Shown: piece after piece, positions 1 through 11,773 of the stretch
How positions within the stretch are numbered: the first letter of the stretch is position 1
How the letters are laid out: each line of letters starts with the position of its first letter
Assembly (NCBI GenBank): GCA_025403435.1
Contig: CM046331.1
Location: 26,536,693 to 26,600,692 of the forward strand
Direction: 5' to 3'
DNA from: Artocarpus heterophyllus
Taxonomy: Eukaryota > Streptophyta > Magnoliopsida > Rosales > Moraceae
DNA length: 64,000 nt
The notes under the pieces: generated by a model
What the model saw: the letters and a program-made list of their open reading frames with translations, nothing else
Told to the model about the DNA's origin: nothing
Databases searched by the model: none
Position numbers and translations under genes: made by a program

Positions 1-1650
1 ACTTAGTCAAACCCAACCGGTCAAGCCGAGGTTAGAGTTGATTTTACTAAATTAAACTCATAATTTGATGCTTTCAAATCTCTGATTCATGAATAAACTT
101 ATGCTTCAAGTCTGATTACAAATTTCATCTGAAACGGTTTTTTGTTCTAAGTTAGTTTGTCAAAATCCACCATGCATGTTATGATATGAGTTAAGATATT
201 ATTAAATAACATGAAACTTGAGTTTATAGAACAAATTCTATCATTTTTTTTGTTTATTTTTGGAATAATATGTACCAATGCATGAATAATTATGAAAAAG
301 AGTTGCATGAGTATAAAATTAGGTTTATAAGCTTCATACCATGTTTATGGAACATTTGGAAACGTTTTCTACGCATTAGAATGGATTTGTGATGAATTAA
401 CCTCAATTTGAGGCTCAAGTGCTCGAACAAGAGCACAACTGGTCGAGAGCATACGGTCAACTATGTGCAGTGTAGTGCGATTGACCGCACTACACTAGGG
501 GGCTGCTCTCAAGCCATCCAAGCCTTTAGTTGTCCCAAGGAGAATTTTAAGTGTGTTTCCATATGTTTTACAGATCAAAACTACTGTAAATACATTTTAA
601 AAGTGTGTTTGATTATTATGAAAAGGAATAAGATTTTATAATTAGAAATGACACACTAAAAAACCATGAATAGCATCCTAGTGAGTTATTTCAATGATTA
701 GACATTAATCTATTTAGTCTACACTTAAGGTTATTTGTTGTTCCAAGGAGTTAACTTGTAGTAGAATGAGACTGCAAGTATAGGTGCGATCATGCTAGAT
801 AATAAGGTAGGATTCTAGATCCTTCTTTTTCGATAACCATGATTTGAAAATTAGTTTTGATCATACTATTCTTTCTTAAAACATTTTTAATAAATAAATT
901 GCTTTTATTTATTTATTTCCACTAGATGTTGGATATGATCATAATGAATGATAATAATAAATGTAAAATGATAACCCAGTAAAAGAATGCCAAGAAAATG
1001 ATATGATTAAAATGACACTGGATACCAAACAGATTAAGAACCCCCATTCGGAATGATATGTTAGTGCATGATGCCATACGTAGAGATCGGGTCGTGTAGA
1101 GAGCGACATTGGGTGCAAGTCTCGAAACCTAGTTAGGCCGTTACGGTGATGATTAGTCAACTTTGCACATAATGAACATTAATATATGATTTGGGATAAT
1201 CACAGCACTTGAACGATGATTATGAAATTACTTGATTAATGATTTACTATTCCTCTAAATTGCATTTAAATTAATTTATTCTATTTTATAAATGATGATT
1301 TTAGAACTTAAGTCCTATTGACCTTTTGCTCATGATTCTACTATTTTGTTTTTAAAATCTCTCCCTCTAGGTAGATCACATTATGCCACAGAGTAGGACG
1401 TTGCTGTCATTCGCACACGGATCATGAGACGTTAGATTATCTGTTTTTATTTCAAGGCATGTAATAATAAGGACTTTGATTATATTCTATTGGACTGTGG
1501 TTTGTATTATTTCTTTATGTCTGTGTTGTGTGTGTATCATATGGGGTCTAGTGAGGCCCAAACTATTTTGACGGCTTTAATACTAATTTATTTTCTGAGG
1601 TTATTTAAGGAATTTTAGTTGCTAAATTTTAAAAATGGGTAATTATTCAA
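1..1650. repeat. Possible decayed LTR-type sequence, no gene
   Basis: I see no coding region here. The stretch has the texture of the noncoding LTRs of plant chromoviruses: long AT-rich runs rich in ATGAT/AATGAT words, a moderately GC-rich island at about 1040-1160, and a second island at about 1370-1440. The intact chromovirus LTR at 42.6 kb has the same general layout. No second copy, primer-binding site or target duplication was found, and the left edge is cut by the window. Ordinary intergenic DNA is the alternative. Confidence 0.28.
445..510. repeat. Nested inverted repeat (hairpin)
   Basis: The arms AGTGTAGTGCG (469-479) and CGCACTACACT (486-496) are perfect complements around a 6-nt loop. 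Outside them GAGAGCA (445-451) and TGCTCTC (504-510) are also complementary, and GGTCAA/TTGACC pair inside. It could fold as a long hairpin in RNA or DNA. No known RNA family was recognised. Confidence 0.6.
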
Positions 1651-2183
1651 AAAGGTTTTAAAATTCACCGCATTTTAATTAATCACCTTAACTTTTTTCT
1701 TAAATTACTAATAAAATAACCCGTGTGTTTAGTTAAACCTTTTTAATTATTTTAATAACCGTTACATCACCACCTAGTTTGAGTTCGTGACACCTCTTTG
1801 ACAGTCATGGCTTGAACAGTGACAGAGATTTGCGGGAGAGAGAGCCTTCTCTAATCGCTTCTTCAACTTCTGCCATCCAAGGGTAGAATCGTGATTTTGA
1901 AAACATTTTGATATTTCGGATATGCTATATGTTTTTATTTCTTTCCACAACTATATTATTTGTTGTAATTTCTTTTTTTTTTTAATTGAGAACATCATAA
2001 ACTTGGAGGGGATTACGTAAAGAAAAAGAAAAAAAAAACTTGGAGCCTATTGCGACTTTTTTTATGCGGCGAGAACATTAAATGTGGCAAGAGAAATAAG
2101 GCAACTTAATTAAAAAAAAAAAAAAAAATTCAGTGGTTGTAACCGTGTTGGAAGAGCGTGAATATGGGCCTAAAAGGAAGTTA
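1651..2183. other. AT-rich intergenic DNA, no gene seen
   Basis: Poly-T and poly-A runs and no supported coding sequence. Nothing else recognised. Confidence 0.6.
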
Positions 2184-2313
2184 GGGTCCGTTTGGTTCGA
2201 GTATTTGAATAAAGTATTTGAATGAAGATTTAAATTTTTGTGAGAGAAAATACTGTAGCAAAATAATTCAAACCGTAATTCGAGTAAAGAAAGTGCTCAA
2301 ACCAAACACACCC
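2184..2313. mobile_element. Tourist-like MITE, copy 1
   Basis: This is a 130-bp element. Its ends GGGTCCGTTTGGTT and AACCAAACACACCC are imperfect inverted repeats, and TTA flanks it on both sides (2181-2183, 2314-2316). A 3-bp TTA duplication and GGGYCCGTTTGG-type ends are typical of PIF/Harbinger (Tourist) MITEs. A second copy, in the opposite orientation and roughly 90% identical by eye, lies at 32090-32208 inside an intron of the ERI1-like gene. It has no coding capacity. Confidence 0.8.
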
Positions 2314-2316
2314 TTA

Positions 2317-4136
2317 GTCTTTTGTACATAATATTTGAACAAATGACTTGTTATTTGGTGAGTTTGTTAGAGAAAATTAAAGTAATACATGTCAAAAAAT
2401 AAAACTTGCATCTGAATCACTCCTTTTACCTTTATTATTATTATGGCTATCATCATCATTATTATTGTAATTTGTACATGTTCACCTCAATAAATACCAT
2501 TACCATTTCCAACTTAAACAAAAACAAATCTATCAAGCACGCTAATTTCTCAGAACAAAAGGATAATAAAAAAGCACCAAATAAGGAATCCTTTTATATG
2601 TTGTTTAACAAACTCCACCAACCAAATTGAAAGACATTTTGCATATTATTAACTCAACCAATTTGTTTAACATTCTGACAATGGACATTTATATCACGCT
2701 AGAACTCATAGCTTGCCTAAAACATTACATTTGTGTCGTGAGGAAAAAAAAACTGCTCTTCATTTTTTTTTAAAGGATAATGGTGTAATTTAAGTTCTTG
2801 GTTAGTAATTTGTAATATTTTCCAATCATTTTTTTTCATAATAATTAATTTGAACTGAAATGATGTTAAGTCAAATAATGTGTACTCTTTTGTTATTATT
2901 AAATACATGAAGTAGAGGAGATATTTTTCTATGGTTTTAGGATAAATATTTTTGTAATCATTCCTACTTATTACAATATATTATTTTTTATATCATCACT
3001 AATGACTCTACTATTATTATTAGGATCATTATTGTTATAAGTTTTTATTTGTTTTAGGGGAAAAAAGGACTTCATTCAACGTACCACCATTTCGTAATTC
3101 GTAATTTGTTATCGAAGAACACTTATTTGTCCCATTCTTAAGAAAATCTTTGATTTGATTATTTTATAGGAAATATTTAGTTATAACAACAAACATATAG
3201 AAGGATTAGAATCCTTAGGTCCTATTTGATTTTTACACGCTAGTGAGAAGCTTTCTGGTAAAAAATAAGAAATTCAAAAGGCCAAAAGTCCCAAGAGGCC
3301 AAGTCTTTCTCTCTCTTTTATTTATTTATTTATTTATTATTTTTTTATGCCTTGAATACAATGTATGTTTATAAAGTTGACATATGTTTCAAAAGAAGTA
3401 TTTACCTTCTTATAACCTTGTATTTTAGGTTTATTTAAATACTATATATTTTATTTTTTATTAGTTTATAACTTTAAATTAGATTTAATACATAAATTTA
3501 TGCTTTTTTCCCTGTCAATATTCAATTTTGACCTAAAAAATTACCTAAACTACCATGAAATTGAAAATAAGGAGCTTTAAAAACTTTAGAGAACTTTAAA
3601 AACTTAAAAAATCTTTATAGTAAGCCTTTTTTTACTTTAAAAATGTATAAAATACCATAAAAAATGGGTGATTTGTGTGTTTTTCTTTTTCTTTTTATTT
3701 TCTTCTTATCTTTAATAGTTCTAATTTTTTTTGCTTAATAATTTAGTCACTTTTAATGCCAAAATTAACTATTAATTGGAGTAAGATATAGATTTATGCA
3801 TTAAATATAATTTGAAAGTATACATTCAACAACATAAAAAACAGAAGGTATATTTTTTAAATTAACTTAAAACATATAGTATAAAAAGATAAATATCCTG
3901 AAAAAAAGGTAAAAAAAGAAGGTTGATTTATGTTTGTTTGTGACCAGGTAAATTAAGTTCATGCATTTGAATTGGCAGAAAAGTCCCATTTAATAATGGG
4001 GGGAAAAAGGAACTGCGCATGCTAACATGCAATTAATCGAAGCGTTAATTAAATCTTGCTTATGTAATCTTCTTCCTTTTTTAAGAATATTATAATTAAA
4101 GAATGCCCATAAATATATGCTTAGCTTTCAACAAAT
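2317..4136. other. AT-rich intergenic DNA, no gene seen
   Basis: Homopolymer A/T runs and short open frames with no recognisable domain or coding bias. No repeat boundaries could be fixed. Confidence 0.55.
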
Positions 4137-4237
4137 TCAAAATACATACATACATACATATATATATATACATACATACATACATATATATATATACATA
4201 CATACATACATATATATATATATACATACATACATAC

Positions 4238-4290
<53 letters not shown>
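4137..4290. repeat. Compound (CATA)n/(TA)n microsatellite
   Basis: Blocks of CATA repeats alternate with TA repeats several times and end in a pure TA run (about 4253-4288). The open frames crossing it on both strands are low-complexity Tyr/Ile/His/Thr strings and are not genes. The block-wise alternation suggests repeated expansion of a compound unit. Confidence 0.95.
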
Positions 4291-4291
<1 letters not shown>

Positions 4292-4486
4292 ACGTAACAA
4301 GTCGAACGGTGCATGAATCTATCACAGCCTCCAACCACCTATGGAAAACAAATAATAAACCCGAAAGAAAGAAAAACAAAAGACAACTATAATGAGGCAT
4401 AATATTAATCGTGGGGAAGGGTGTTACCTTCCAAACGACACCTATCATTGATGCAACTACGTCTGCATTAGGAGTCCTCCTCATGA

Positions 4487-4521
4487 TACATACATGCGTA
4501 CGTACGTACATACATACGTAT
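4487..4521. repeat. Short degenerate (TACA/TACG)n microsatellite
   Basis: TACATACATGCGTACGTACG followed by further TACA/TACG units, about 200 bp from the compound microsatellite and probably related to it. Confidence 0.8.
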
Positions 4522-4840
4522 ATAGTATTTTTTTTCATAAAAATTTAAATTTTAGTTTAAATTCGATGTTCAACTAGTGTACTGACCAGTAAAGTTTGAT
4601 TCAAGAAGTTTCTTTTAGATTACATAATAGGTAAGTGTGTCTGTCTTGTCTATGTATATAAGTATCACCAATGAATGAAAACTTATATTTTGGTAGACGA
4701 ACTAATCACTTATTATTGTTATTATTTTAAAGTAAACTTATCCTTGTTAATTGCTTTAAGGAATAAAAATTTTACTTCTTCAAATTATATGTTAAATTGC
4801 TCATGTACTACCCTAAACCTTAAATTACTAAACTCTATGC

Positions 4841-6319
4841 TATGGGCTGTTTAGAAGCTTTTTTTTTAACTATTTTTTTTTTACTTATTTTATCCAAAAG
4901 TTGCTTTTAGGCCCATTTGGATGACCCTTTGAAATTTATTTATGGATTTTATAAGCAGTTATAAGAGAAGTCAAACCAAAAGGTGCTTATGAAAAAAGGT
5001 AAATGTTGTCTTTTAATGTTTACTTTTTATAAATACTACACATATTTATTTATGACATAACTTAACATATGATATGAATGATAGTATAGCATAACTTTTT
5101 TAAGTGTGGCATAATATGTAATTTTTCTATGAAAAAAAAACTTATGAAAAGCGCAATCAAACTTTTTTATTTACCTTTTTAACCTTTCATTTATGAAGGG
5201 AGAATGATGGAAATAGTATATATTTTAAACTTTTTAAAGTAAATATTATGTTTTAAAAATATTTATAATAAATAACAGATTTATGATGTAAATAATTATT
5301 TATTATAAGCAAGGGGTAAATTAATTATTTGTACCTTAAATCTATTTAATGCGTAAATAATTCTTATTTACATTGTCTATAAAGAGATAAATAAATCATT
5401 TACACCACAAAATTCTTATATACTAAATATTTTTAAAACCTACTATTTACTATAATTACTTTTGGAAAAATAACATTTGCCACAATTTCCTACTTATGAA
5501 TAACAAAAATAAAATGCCATCCATGTCCTTTTATTGTATTCACGTTTTATCACGTTCCCTCCCCTAGATACTCTGTTTGGGCTTGCTAAATCTCATCTGC
5601 TTGCTCAGAACTTGTCATCTCCTTGATCTTATCCGTTTATAGGTACATGCTATTTTTATTAAGTTTTAAGCCTCTTTTTTTTTTGTTCAAAATACATTTT
5701 TACAACTTTTTGATGGATCGTATTGCTGGTGGGTATAATATAATAAATTTGTTAGTATGCCTTGTTTGTGTCTTTGTGTTGTGATTGGTGGGTTTGATAT
5801 TAAGTTTAAATCCTATGAAGAAAATAAACGTTATGTGTCGGATGATAACGAATCATACATGAATTTATCAAGGAATGATATTGAGGATGAGATAGGAGCT
5901 GTTCGAGATAGGATTACTCAAGAACTTATTGCTTAGATAAACAAACATTTTTTTTTATTTTTTTGATTTTCTTTAAAGTTTAACTTTTGATATTCTAATA
6001 TATGTATATGTGTGTAATTTATGTTTAATTATGATGTTTTATTTAGTTATTTTTATAGAGTTTGACGTAAATTCTATTTTTGTAATGAAGTGAATTTTTC
6101 TTTAAAAAAAGAGAGAAAATAACTTAAATTGAGGGCATTATAAACATTGATATAATAACATATGCTTTTGACTTATTTCACTAAATAGGATTAAAATCAC
6201 TTTTGGATTAAAAACACTTTTTCATTCGGTCTCTAAATAGAAAAAAAAAGCCAGAGCTTTTACTTATCTTTTTCTTCTGTTTAAAAGCAAAAGCTCAAGC
6301 TATTCTAAACGGGCTATAA
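4841..6319. mobile_element. Probable TIR DNA transposon derivative (~1.5 kb)
   Basis: The left end reads GGGCTGTTTAGAAGCTTTT. The right end, read on the minus strand, gives AGCCCGTTTAGAATAGCTTG, an imperfect inverted repeat. Ends of the GGGCYGTTTRG kind suggest a PIF/Harbinger-like family. Inside, at about 5820-5935, a short + strand frame ending in TAG has an acidic stretch followed by GAVRDRITQELIA. This vaguely resembles the C-terminus of Harbinger-type transposases, but the match is weak. Target duplication is not resolved (TAT/ATA flanks), so the boundaries are approximate. Confidence 0.45.
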
Positions 6320-6834
6320 ACACCACTTGGTGGCATCCAAGCACAATTCCTAACATCTAGTTATTAAGTGCGTTTAGAAATATTAGCTCGAATAAAAAGG
6401 TTTTGGTTCGAACCAATTTTGTTATATCATGTTCTCTTATAAAATTTAAATTGTTACAATATTTTTGGTTTGAATCATATTTTCAAATGTTAAAAGTGAA
6501 TTTAGTGGCTTTGAATATATCCCTTGATTTGGCGGGATTATGATGAACTCAACTTTTACTTGTTAATTATTCATATTTAATTTGGTGAATTTTACATTAA
6601 GTTTATATCAAAGACTTGATATTTATTTGTTTATCTTTTTTCTTGTAAAGTACGCATTTGATATTCACTTGCAAGTATTGCTATCAATTTTTTAGAAGGC
6701 AAACACTGTTGTTAATCAGTATAAATATAGTTATTAGCGGAATGACTGAATCCATGATGTTTGAGTCATTTATATAACAAATAGGTTGTTGAATATGGTT
6801 GGGACTTGGACTCCTAAGATATTAGAAGACGAAA

Positions 6835-7652
6835 GGGTTAATTTTATTTTGGGTCTCGAATTATGTAACTGTTTGTTCTATTTTGACTCTTAAACTTTAA
6901 AACGGTGCAAATCACGCCCTTAAACCATGCAACATAATCCATTTTGGGCCCTCAATTTAAAAACCTAATGCTTGATAACCTCAATTATGCAGCATGTTCC
7001 ATTTTAGCCCCTACACTTTGAAACATGATAAATCACACATCTAAACTGTGTAACTTGTCTCATTTTGTCTATTCTTTTACTAAATACAATAAATATTGAC
7101 AAGTTAAAACAATGATCTAAACTGGGTTTGTATTCTTATAAATTAAAATGAAAAATAAACTATAAATAAATTAAGTAAAAAACAAAAATTGGAAATATGA
7201 ACCTCATTTCACCATGATCTAAGAATTAAAAGATATATATAAGTACGATCATATAACGCTTCAAGAGGTAAAATAAACACGAGTTTAAAAACAAAAAGGA
7301 TACATATACGAAGTGGCCATAAACTTGTAAATTAGATTGTCTAAAATGCCATTTATTAAACAATTAGGAGAGAGTCATGTACTTCAACCTGTCAATATTT
7401 AACAGATCGAGTAATAAAAGTGTCAAAATGGGTCAAGTTGCATAATTTGCAATGTGATTTGTTATGTTATAAATTTTAGGGGCCAAAATAGAACAAGTTG
7501 TATAATTTAGTAGTCTTATTTATCAAGTTTTAAAGTTTAGGAACCAAAAAAAGCAAGTTATATAGTTTGGGGTGCGATTTAACATATTCCAAAGTTTAGG
7601 GATCAAAATAGGAAAGTTACATAGTTCGAAGATCAAAAGAGATATTAACCCT
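6835..7652. mobile_element. Long foldback (Mutator-like) MITE
   Basis: The element starts AGGGTTAAT and ends ATTAACCCT. For some 200 bp inwards the two ends stay roughly complementary. Each arm is itself built from several diverged copies of a unit of the form TATGTAACTTGTTCTATTTT + GGNCCCTAAACTTT, so the terminal inverted repeats contain tandem subrepeats. The centre (about 7080-7330) is AT-rich and noncoding. The 9-bp flanks match at only 6 of 9 positions, so the duplication is decayed or absent. The structure fits plant Mutator-like foldback MITEs. Confidence 0.65.
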
Positions 7653-7661
7653 AAACAAAAG

Positions 7662-7877
7662 TGTAACGATCTACACCTTCACTTGACATGATATTATCCG
7701 CTTTGGCCTAAGTTCTCATGGATTTGCTCTTATACTTTACCCCAAAAGGCCTCATGTTATATGGAGGTGGTGCCATTACTTATGAACCATTACTCATGAC
7801 CATTCTTAGGCGATGTGGGACTGCACAACCCACTCTCTTTGGCTTTCTTCACCTTAAGGGAATTTATGGTTGTGACA
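7662..7877 (-). repeat. TRIM terminal repeat, downstream (3') copy
   Basis: 216 bp with TG...CA ends. It shares the internal words ACCCCAAAAGGCCT and GATGTGGGACT with the other copy. Confidence 0.8.
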
Positions 7878-7949
7878 ATCACCCCAAATTTAGGGACCCC
7901 ACATCCTCGTTAGCCCCACTTCCTGACGGATCAAGGCTCTGATACCATC

Positions 7950-8158
7950 TATAATGACCCACACCTCCATTTGGCATGATATTGTTCGCTTTGAAAAAAA
8001 TCTCTATTCTTGGGCTTTACCCCAAAAGGCCTTATGTTATTAGGAGGTAGGGCCATTGTTTATGAACAATTACTGATGACTATTTTTAGACGATGTGGGA
8101 CTACACAACCTACTATCTCTTGGCTTTTTTTGCCTCAAGAGAATTTATAGTTGTCACA
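7950..8158 (-). repeat. TRIM terminal repeat, upstream (5') copy
   Basis: 209 bp and more decayed: its outer TGTAAC has become TATAAT. It adjoins the primer-binding site. Confidence 0.8.
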
Positions 8159-8531
8159 AAAAACATGGGCTAGATTCCCTTATAGTTCAACTTGTGGTTT
8201 TAGTTTTTTAAGGTGCTAAGCAAGGGCATGGGCAACGCTTGATCTCTTTTTTTTTTTTTTAATTAGAAAAAAAAAAGGGAAAAGTTGCCCTTAGAAAAAC
8301 AAAAATGGGGAACTTTTTTTATTTTTTAAAAACCACATTTAGTCACAAAACCGCTTTGAATAGTATTTAAATGTTTGAAGTTTCTAGTACTTGTGAAATA
8401 CCTTTTTGTTATATTTGGAAAGTCCAAGGACATATGGCAATAAGAGAATATAAAGAATGCGAAAAAGATAGTGACAATTAAGTTACCTTAACATTTACAT
8501 CACGTAAAAAGGTCATCAATATAAAATTTAA

Positions 8532-9084
8532 GGATTAATTACAAAAACCTCCCTCAACTACAGCCTTTAAGACATCGTGCCCCCTAATTTTCAAAATGTA
8601 ACATGTATCCCTCTATGAACTATGAAATATTGACAAAAAAACTCCTTTTGTTAGAAGTATTAATAAAACTTGAGACATAATTCATATTTAGTAAATAATA
8701 TTGGAGTATTTTGGTAACTCTATAATATGAAAAGCAAATTTGAATTTAAAAAGTTCATATAATTTACAAAATTTAGTTGTTGAAAATATAAACTAAAAAA
8801 CCTTAATTTTTTAAAAAATAAATAATCTTTTCTTTTACTTTCATGTGACTATAACATAGTAAACTAACAATCTATTGTCATTAAATTGTTCAACAATCCT
8901 GTTATTTGTATAATATTGTATCCTTTATGCTCAAAATCATAATTCAAAGAGCTTTCTTGTTAATATTTTATAGACAAACATTAAGTTTTAAAGTTTAGGG
9001 GGAAACAAATATTACATTTTTAAGTTCGGGGGGATAGTATAATTACATGAGCTATAGTTGAAGAGGAATTTTTGTAATTAATCC
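8532..9084. mobile_element. Mutator-like foldback MITE with perfect 9-bp duplication
   Basis: The ends GGATTAATTACAAAAACCTC and its counterpart near 9065-9084 (GAGGAATTTTTGTAATTAATCC) are extended inverted repeats. The sequence AAAATTTAA flanks the element exactly on both sides (8523-8531 and 9085-9093). A 9-bp duplication is the hallmark of Mutator-superfamily insertion. The arms contain the CCCCCTAAnTTTNAAAATGTAA-type subrepeats seen in other plant foldback elements. The 550-bp body has no coding capacity. Confidence 0.85.
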
Positions 9085-9889
9085 AAAATTTAATGAAGGC
9101 ACATCCAACTTTATTAGCGGCAAATAATATATAGGTATATTAACAGTCTTATTGAGGACCTTACTGCCATATAATATTTTAAAGTAAGAAATTATATGCA
9201 TTTGTTCAACATAATATTAATATTAGAAAAGTATAATAATAAACTAGATAACTAAATTTGTTTGAATAACAAAAGTGTTTTATTAAACAAATGTTATGAC
9301 ACACTTGTAACTTTGAGCTAATTGCATTGACACCTCTTGTATTTAGTCAAAATAAAAGAAACACTCGTTGACGAAACAAGAAAAGAAAAGAAAAGAAAAA
9401 TCAACACTCCCTTAACTTAATAATGCTAAATTTAAAGACGAATTTATAAAAATGTCACTACTAATTTGGGCCTTTAATCTAAGTAGACTAAATCTTAGCC
9501 TTTGAGCCCATAAAATTTTTTTTTAGTAGAGTGAAAATTATGGTTACAAGTGTATAAATTACACTCATTTTTTGTGCTAAATAAAAGTGGAAACATCATT
9601 TTCCAAAAACGTGAGTTGTTAAAATCTTTTTTTAAATGTATAAAAGAGTATTTTTGACATTTTAAGAAAACTTAACAGGCAACTTTAATTGTCAATTAAT
9701 AGAAAAATATATGAAATTGATGTAATTAATTTTGATCAAAAGACATTTTTGTTATTTTGATAAAAAAAAAATAAGGTTTCAATGATTAACCCCCTCTCTT
9801 TTATATGTAACGTGACAGTTGGGCATAACCATTAACAAACGACATACATAATCAAACGAGCACTCTTTCAATCACGGGAATTTGAAAAA

Positions 9890-10305
9890 AAGGGCGAAAA
9901 GAAAAATTGAATTGGGGAAATGGTATTTTTTTTTGTGGCACCTAAAAATTAGCTTTTTGGATATAAAAATTGCTTCAATTTTTTTCAAAAAAAAAAGAAA
10001 AAAACTATAATAAGGAAATAGACTTTAACAGGATAAAAAAAAATAAAGCAAGTTTCCTACCCAAAAGGCCTCTCTTTTTTTCCACCAAAAAACAAACTTT
10101 TTAGACACAAAAACTGCTCCAGTTTTTTTTAGAAAGATAAGGGAAAAAACTATAGCAATGATAGGAACCAGAACAGGATAAAAAAACTGGAGTAATTTTT
10201 TTGTCTAAAATACTTTTTTTTGCTAAAAAAAAAAAGAAAAAAGAGACCCTTTATCCAAAAAAAAAGCTTTTCTTAAAGCTTTTTATCAAAATGCCCCCAA
10301 GGTGT
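9890..10305. repeat. A/T-rich foldback repeat family, two adjoining copies
   Basis: Two neighbouring units (about 9890-10055 and 10060-10305) share a layout: a run of T, then TTTTTGGACACAAAAACTGCT-like sequence, then TCAGTTTTTTT, then AGGAACCAGAACAGGATAAAAAA, then a complementary return. Related copies lie at 26633-26925 and 28065-28305. Many homopolymer runs blur the ends and no target duplication was found. It is probably a non-autonomous DNA element. Confidence 0.5.
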
Positions 10306-10372
10306 TGAACCCGGATCTCTCACATGAGGTGGGCACACCAGGAGGGATGTGAGAGACCCAAGACTTTGTGTA
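10301..10372 (-). mobile_element. Possible SINE-like (tRNA-derived) fragment
   Basis: On the minus strand the sequence reads ...TGTGCCCACCTCATGTGAGA... followed by GGGTTCAACACC, which fits a pol III B box (GGTTCRANNCC). The match to an A box is poor, and no poly-A tail or target duplication was resolved. This is a weak call. Confidence 0.35.
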
Positions 10373-10419
10373 TACAATTTTCTCCTCGTCCATTAACCTT
10401 CTCAATTTTCATAGACCTT

Positions 10420-11650
10420 GACATCTTCAATGAAATCAAAAGCAAGTAGGGGTCAAATTCAACAGCTGCTAAAAGCCAATAAATTATGCAGTACTGTCTG
10501 CTTTCTTTTGTTTGTCTATTTCAAGAAAAAGACAGATCTGTCGAATCTCGATTTTAAAATATGTAGCATAGAATTTTGGTCAAAATTTGGTTGCCATGCT
10601 TCTGCCTTCTAACATATTTTCAACAACACAAACCTAAAACTCAAGTAAAATTCCTCTCAAAAAAAAAAAAAACACAAGTAAAATTACATACATAGCATAT
10701 ACATTTATAATATTTACATCATAATGCCCTCATATTAAATATATTGCGCTTATATATATATATATAGTTATTAATGCTTCATGTATGCGTTAAAAAGGAA
10801 AAATCTTTGTGATAAAAATTTTTAACGTAGACAGAGAGAGAAAGGATTTCTATATATATGTGAAGAATGATTTTAAATTGAGTTTTCATCCTTGGAAGTC
10901 CAGAATTTACTATGAGTCTTGGAAACTGAATTGACACCGAGAGTTAGAATTGAAAGTATTGTAGCACTTAAGAGCTTTATATTTTAGTATTTTTTTGCTT
11001 TACATTACAGTATATGAGAGCTTTATACTGTTTAAGTTGTAAGTGATAAGCTGAAACATAAGTTCTTATTACTTTATTAATTAGGAATTAAAAACCACTT
11101 AATTTCCTTTCGTCTTTTTTTTTTTTTTGGCTTGGGGTGATGGATTTAAAAATGTCCTTGTTCCCTCACCAGTTAGCAAACAGTTCTGACTATTTATAAT
11201 TAACGTAAATAATCAGCTCAAGCCATATTCTGTTTGTCAATAGCCTTTTTCGTAGGGAAGTTTTATTATTATTATTAGCCCTTATGTCTTTTTTTTTTAC
11301 TTGCTTTTTATTTTTTTCTTTTTCTTATAATCAAATTTGATTCCGCTTATTTTAAAAAATAAATATTGACAACTAAATAAGTTTTTTTTTTTGCTCTGAC
11401 AACTAATGAAGTTTGATCTCAATTCTATGATTGGAGCAATTAATATGGCACAAAACTAATAAAAAAACAGTAACAAAGACCACGCATGAGACTTTTGGAT
11501 GAAGAATCAATAAAGAAGCCAAAACTGACGGCTCTAGGCTGCTAGCTAGATAGTCAAATACACAGATCATATATTTTATAATTCTAGTAGGACCAATCCC
11601 ACGTGAAAACCACGACCTTGTAAATATATACATACGAATAACTTTTTTTT
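10420..11650. other. Intergenic DNA upstream of the HD-Zip gene
   Basis: AT-rich sequence with short frames only. The dinucleotide repeat at 10750-10766 (TA)n and several poly-T tracts are the only structure seen. Confidence 0.5.
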
Positions 11651-11657
11651 TTTTTTC

Positions 11658-11757
11658 CTATAAGGCTGTGGCGCGGCCCTTTCAGTGAGATGGGACCCAC
11701 TCGAACCCACTTGACGGGTCCCACCTTATTAAGAGGGTCGCGTCACAGTCCGGTTAG
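11658..11757. mobile_element. 100-bp GC-rich foldback element in HD-Zip promoter
   Basis: The left arm (11658-11699, CTATAAGGCTGTGGCGCGGC...GGGACCCAC) and right arm (11714-11757, GGGTCCCACC...GGGTCGCGTCACAGTCCGGT) are imperfect inverted repeats of about 40 bp around a short loop. The GC content is far above the flanks. The element ends only about 17 bp before the TATA box of the HD-Zip gene. It could be a small MITE or a hairpin-forming regulatory element. No target duplication was seen. Confidence 0.6.
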
Positions 11758-11773
11758 AATGTATAGTAATGCC

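Larger units (their letters stand above)
7662..8158 (-). mobile_element. TRIM (terminal-repeat retrotransposon in miniature)
   Basis: Two direct terminal repeats of about 210 bp (7662-7877 and 7950-8158, roughly 75-80% identical by eye) flank a 72-bp noncoding interior. At 7936-7947 the + strand reads GCTCTGATACCA, the complement of the initiator-Met tRNA primer-binding site TGGTATCAGAGC. It sits 2 nt from the terminal repeat, so the element is oriented on the minus strand. At the other end of the interior is a purine-rich tract (minus strand TTTGGGGTGATTG) beside the second repeat. The better-preserved repeat has TG...CA ends. The flanks AAAAG/AAAAA may be a decayed 5-bp duplication. It encodes nothing and would need reverse transcriptase supplied in trans. 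Confidence 0.82.

Noticed and set aside
4103..4538. Overlapping open frames on both strands at the microsatellite
   Set aside because: Their proteins are Tyr/Ile/Thr/Val strings produced by CATA/TA repeats, with no domain.
7718..7942. 74-codon frame over the TRIM as a gene
   Set aside because: It covers the terminal repeat and the primer-binding site of a noncoding retroelement.
7662..8158. TRIM as a Cassandra element carrying 5S rRNA promoter
   Set aside because: No 5S-type promoter words were seen in either terminal repeat.
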